Assembly (NCBI GenBank): GCA_030278955.1
Contig: JAOANR010000004.1
Location: 59,647,541-59,711,540 of the forward strand
Reading direction: 5' to 3'
Origin: Hygrophila difformis
Taxonomy: Eukaryota > Streptophyta > Magnoliopsida > Lamiales > Acanthaceae
DNA length: 64,000 nt
In this document: positions 61,854-64,000 of the stretch, piece by piece
Position numbering within the stretch: the first letter of the stretch is position 1
Layout of the letters: every line of letters starts with the position of its first letter
The notes under the pieces: model-generated
Database searches by the model: none
Told to the model about the DNA's origin: nothing
What the model saw: only the letters and a program-made list of their open reading frames with translations
Made by a program: the position numbers and the translations under genes

Positions 61854-63011
61854 ATGATGTCTGTTATTCTTCGTCAGGGTATCGCCCGTTCCAGATTCGT
61901 AAAACCTTCATACCTCGGCGAATCAAATGTGGTTTTTTCGGTTCCCCTGCTTCATTTCTGCACCTCCGAGGAACGCCAATCTGTCCCTGTAGCTCGCCCC
62001 ACCGTTTCCGTTTACGACTTCTTGGTGCACAAGCACCATTTCTCCCCTGAATCGGCTTCACAAGTTGACACTGTTGTCGCCCATTTAAAGCACCCCGAGA
62101 AATCCGATTCTGTGCTCGCGTTCCTCAAGGCAAGCGGGTTCTCTCAATCCCAATTGGAGAGAACGTTGAAATGCGTGCCCAGGTTGCTCTCTGGATCCCT
62201 CGACAAAAACATCAAGCCCAAAATCAAGGCTTTCCAGGACTTTGGGATTTCTGCGGATGAGGCTGCCCAGATAATCGCAAATGATCCCTACATTCTGACG
62301 AGGAGTCTTCGCGACAAACTCATCCCGGGATTAACAGTGCTGAAGAATTTGTTTGGTTCTATTCGGATAGCTCAGATTTTGAAGGTCTCTGGATGGTTTT
62401 TACTTTGTAATTTGGACGACTCTTTAGTCCCAAACATCGAGCTCTTGAAAAAGTATGGAATCCAAATGGATCACATCTTTTGGTTAATGAATACTAAATC
62501 AAGGTTTCTGTTGCGTAAGCCAAATAAAGTGAAGACATATTTGGACAAGGTTGATGAGATGGGGATAAGAAGGGATTCCAAGCTCTTCATTGTTGCTGCA
62601 AATTTAATCAATTCATACACAGATGAGAATTGGGATCTCAAGCTCAGGTACTTCCGGGAGATGGGGTTTTCGGATGATGATATAGTGGCAGCATTTAGGG
62701 CATCACCTACAGTGTTTGGTTTATCGAAGGAGAGGTTAGACAAAGCAATAAAGGTGCTTCTGAGGAGCGGGAAGTATGATATGTCTTGTATTGTTGGCAA
62801 CCCGGTATGCCTTACGTATAGTGTTGAGAAGAGGTTCATACCGCGGATGCAAGTGCTGGAATTCTTGGAAGGTAGGAATTTGATACGAAGCTGGCCTCCT
62901 ATTTCAACATTTTGCGTCTTGAGCAATAAGAAGTTCCATGAGAAATATGTTGCCCCTTTTGTGGATGAAATTGGAGATGCGTTTCTATTGAAAAATGCTG
63001 CTACAGGTTAG
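61854..63011 (+). CDS. mTERF domain protein, organelle-targeted
   Basis: 385 aa, single exon. Mitochondrial transcription termination factor family; plant members bind organelle nucleic acids and act in transcription or splicing. The Arg/Ser-containing N-terminus (MMSVILRQGIARSRF, LLHFCTSE) looks like a mitochondrial presequence. Repeats of about 30 residues with the mTERF pattern follow: FLKASGFSQSQLERTLKCVP, FGISADEAAQIIANDPYILT, LKKYGIQMDHIFWLM, VDEMGIRRDSKLFIVA, REMGFSDDDIVAAFRASP, VGNPVCLTYSVEKRFIPRM. The C-terminal SNKKFHEKYVAPF motif is typical of this plant mTERF subgroup. Two Met codons start the frame at 61854 and 61857; I kept the first. It is tail-to-tail with the partial gene at the right edge. 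Confidence 0.95.
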   Translation: MMSVILRQGIARSRFVKPSYLGESNVVFSVPLLHFCTSEERQSVPVARPTVSVYDFLVHKHHFSPESASQVDTVVAHLKHPEKSDSVLAFLKASGFSQSQLERTLKCVPRLLSGSLDKNIKPKIKAFQDFGISADEAAQIIANDPYILTRSLRDKLIPGLTVLKNLFGSIRIAQILKVSGWFLLCNLDDSLVPNIELLKKYGIQMDHIFWLMNTKSRFLLRKPNKVKTYLDKVDEMGIRRDSKLFIVAANLINSYTDENWDLKLRYFREMGFSDDDIVAAFRASPTVFGLSKERLDKAIKVLLRSGKYDMSCIVGNPVCLTYSVEKRFIPRMQVLEFLEGRNLIRSWPPISTFCVLSNKKFHEKYVAPFVDEIGDAFLLKNAATG

Positions 63012-63786
63012 TTTTACGCACCTTGTGGATTCTGATGAGCAGAATTTGTAAAAACCAAAACAAAGTCCTAAGAAGAATGGAATTTCTAGACTCTACCAAA
63101 GGGTTGTTTTTTTATGTAAGTATTGATTAGTTGCTATACTGGAGCATTTGATTGGGAAAAAAAAATATCTGGTGATTGATGGTAAGCTGCTAATTTGTGA
63201 TTGATGAAATTCCATTTGTTTTAAGAGTTTCAATTTTTAGTTTTTTGAGGCCAATTGATTTTGCGTATAAGCCTTGATAATTGAGTTATTTTTTAAGTTG
63301 AATATTGTAAAGACTTTATGGAGGGCAGTAATAAAATGAGCTTTTACATTTTGTATGCAGCATGATGCTAATAAGTGGCATCGATGCCTTTTTCCCTCAG
63401 ATATGACCATCGTAAGTATTATCGATCTTTATTTCGCGAGCATAACAATATCCCTTACGTGTAGTGTTATGTGAAAAGGATTAATAATACTTGCAATAAA
63501 TGAAAAGAAAAAAAAAAGAAAAAAAAAAGAAACGGTTGAGTGGGTGGTAAAATGAGCTTTTCACTTCATATACAATATAATAATGCTACGAAGTTTCGCA
63601 GCATTGAAGTTTTGATGCATTGAAAATGCACAAATATGACCAATATAAGCTAAAGCTCATGGCATAATTTTACTACACCAAATATCAACAAAAACCAACC
63701 TACCAATTCTCAAAATTTGACTCTTTTTTTACAAGGGAGTCTGAAAGCAGAGGAACGACCTGGGCATAGGAAGCTACCTAACCTGT
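63012..63786. other. 3' UTRs and intergenic DNA between convergent genes
   Basis: AT-rich with A-rich low-complexity runs near 63508-63531. No gene seen. Confidence 0.5.
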
Positions 63787-64000
63787 CTAAGGCACTTTCG
63801 AGTTGTCAACGGAAGAGGCATGAGTTGAGTCACTAGATGCCGATGATGATGGGGATCTGCCTGTATGTGTGATGTATGAGTACGCAACAAATGACACGCC
63901 AGCAGCAATGGACAAACCCGCGAAACTCCACAGCCACCTCCTTTGCCGCCTCCTCTGTTGTTGTCTTTGCGCAACCTCTGGATAGACGTAATTCAGAACC
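63787..64000 (-). CDS. C-terminal part of an unidentified protein with a membrane segment, 5' partial
   Basis: The minus strand is open from the window edge to a TAG at 63787-63789, giving the last 70 residues. A basic Gln/Arg-rich stretch (AQRQQQRRRQRR) precedes a hydrophobic segment (WSFAGLSIAAGVSFVAYSYI), then a Ser-rich tail (SPSSSASSDSTHASSVDNSK). That is a basic-hydrophobic-short tail pattern, as in tail-anchored membrane proteins. I cannot name the family from this fragment; frame and codon quality support a real exon. Confidence 0.55.
   Translation of the reverse strand, partial: VLNYVYPEVAQRQQQRRRQRRWLWSFAGLSIAAGVSFVAYSYITHTGRSPSSSASSDSTHASSVDNSKVP

Noticed and set aside
63774..63974. 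66-codon minus-strand frame at the right edge
   Set aside because: The adjacent frame gives a basic segment, membrane helix and Ser-rich tail ending in a stop, and is more plausible as the real exon.

Overview
This window is nuclear DNA of a flowering plant, most likely a eudicot. The signs are many-exon genes with GT-AG introns, AT-rich intergenic DNA, and plant-specific families (NPF transporter, germin-like protein, LysM receptor kinase, chloroplast DEAD-box helicase). Several plant transposon classes are also present. I cannot name the species from sequence alone.

Layout. 1-3.6 kb is the 3' end of a Ty3/gypsy-type retroelement whose body carries an antisense multi-exon gene with a plant mobile domain (PMD), followed by a polypurine tract and an LTR. 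4.6-6.9 kb is an NPF (NRT1/PTR) transporter on the minus strand, head-to-head with a 17-exon FEN1 flap endonuclease gene at 7.9-12.9 kb. After a LINE tail and a MITE comes a 19-exon MBOAT acyltransferase gene (14.6-21.6 kb), then a GC-rich two-exon germin-like protein gene (24.0-25.2 kb). RPF1, a Brix-domain 60S ribosome assembly factor, lies on the minus strand (27.8-30.4 kb, with upstream leader and promoter to about 31.4 kb).

31-50 kb is transposon-rich and almost without host genes. It holds a palindromic MULE-type foldback element with a 10-bp target duplication and a hAT element with an 8-bp duplication. It also holds a solo copia-type LTR, the 5' half of an Athila-like gypsy element with a gag-pro pseudogene, and a CACTA element carrying a gene fragment that looks like an RGLG/copine vWA domain. 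Two copies of one tRNA-derived SINE family have perfect target duplications. The promoter and first untranslated exon of RPF1 appear to have been copied into this region twice.

50.9-64 kb returns to genes: a small basic unknown protein, an intronless LysM receptor-like pseudokinase, the chloroplast RNA helicase RH3, an mTERF protein, and the 3' end of one more gene at the right edge.

The genes are ordinary independent plant genes, not an operon-like pathway. Two themes recur: nucleic-acid maintenance and ribosome/organelle gene expression (FEN1, RPF1, RH3, mTERF), and cell-surface or transport roles (NPF, MBOAT, germin-like protein, LysM receptor). I rebuilt exon structures by hand from open frames, GT-AG borders and family knowledge. 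The summed coding lengths of NPF, FEN1, MBOAT, germin-like protein, RPF1 and RH3 all come out as exact multiples of three, which supports those models.
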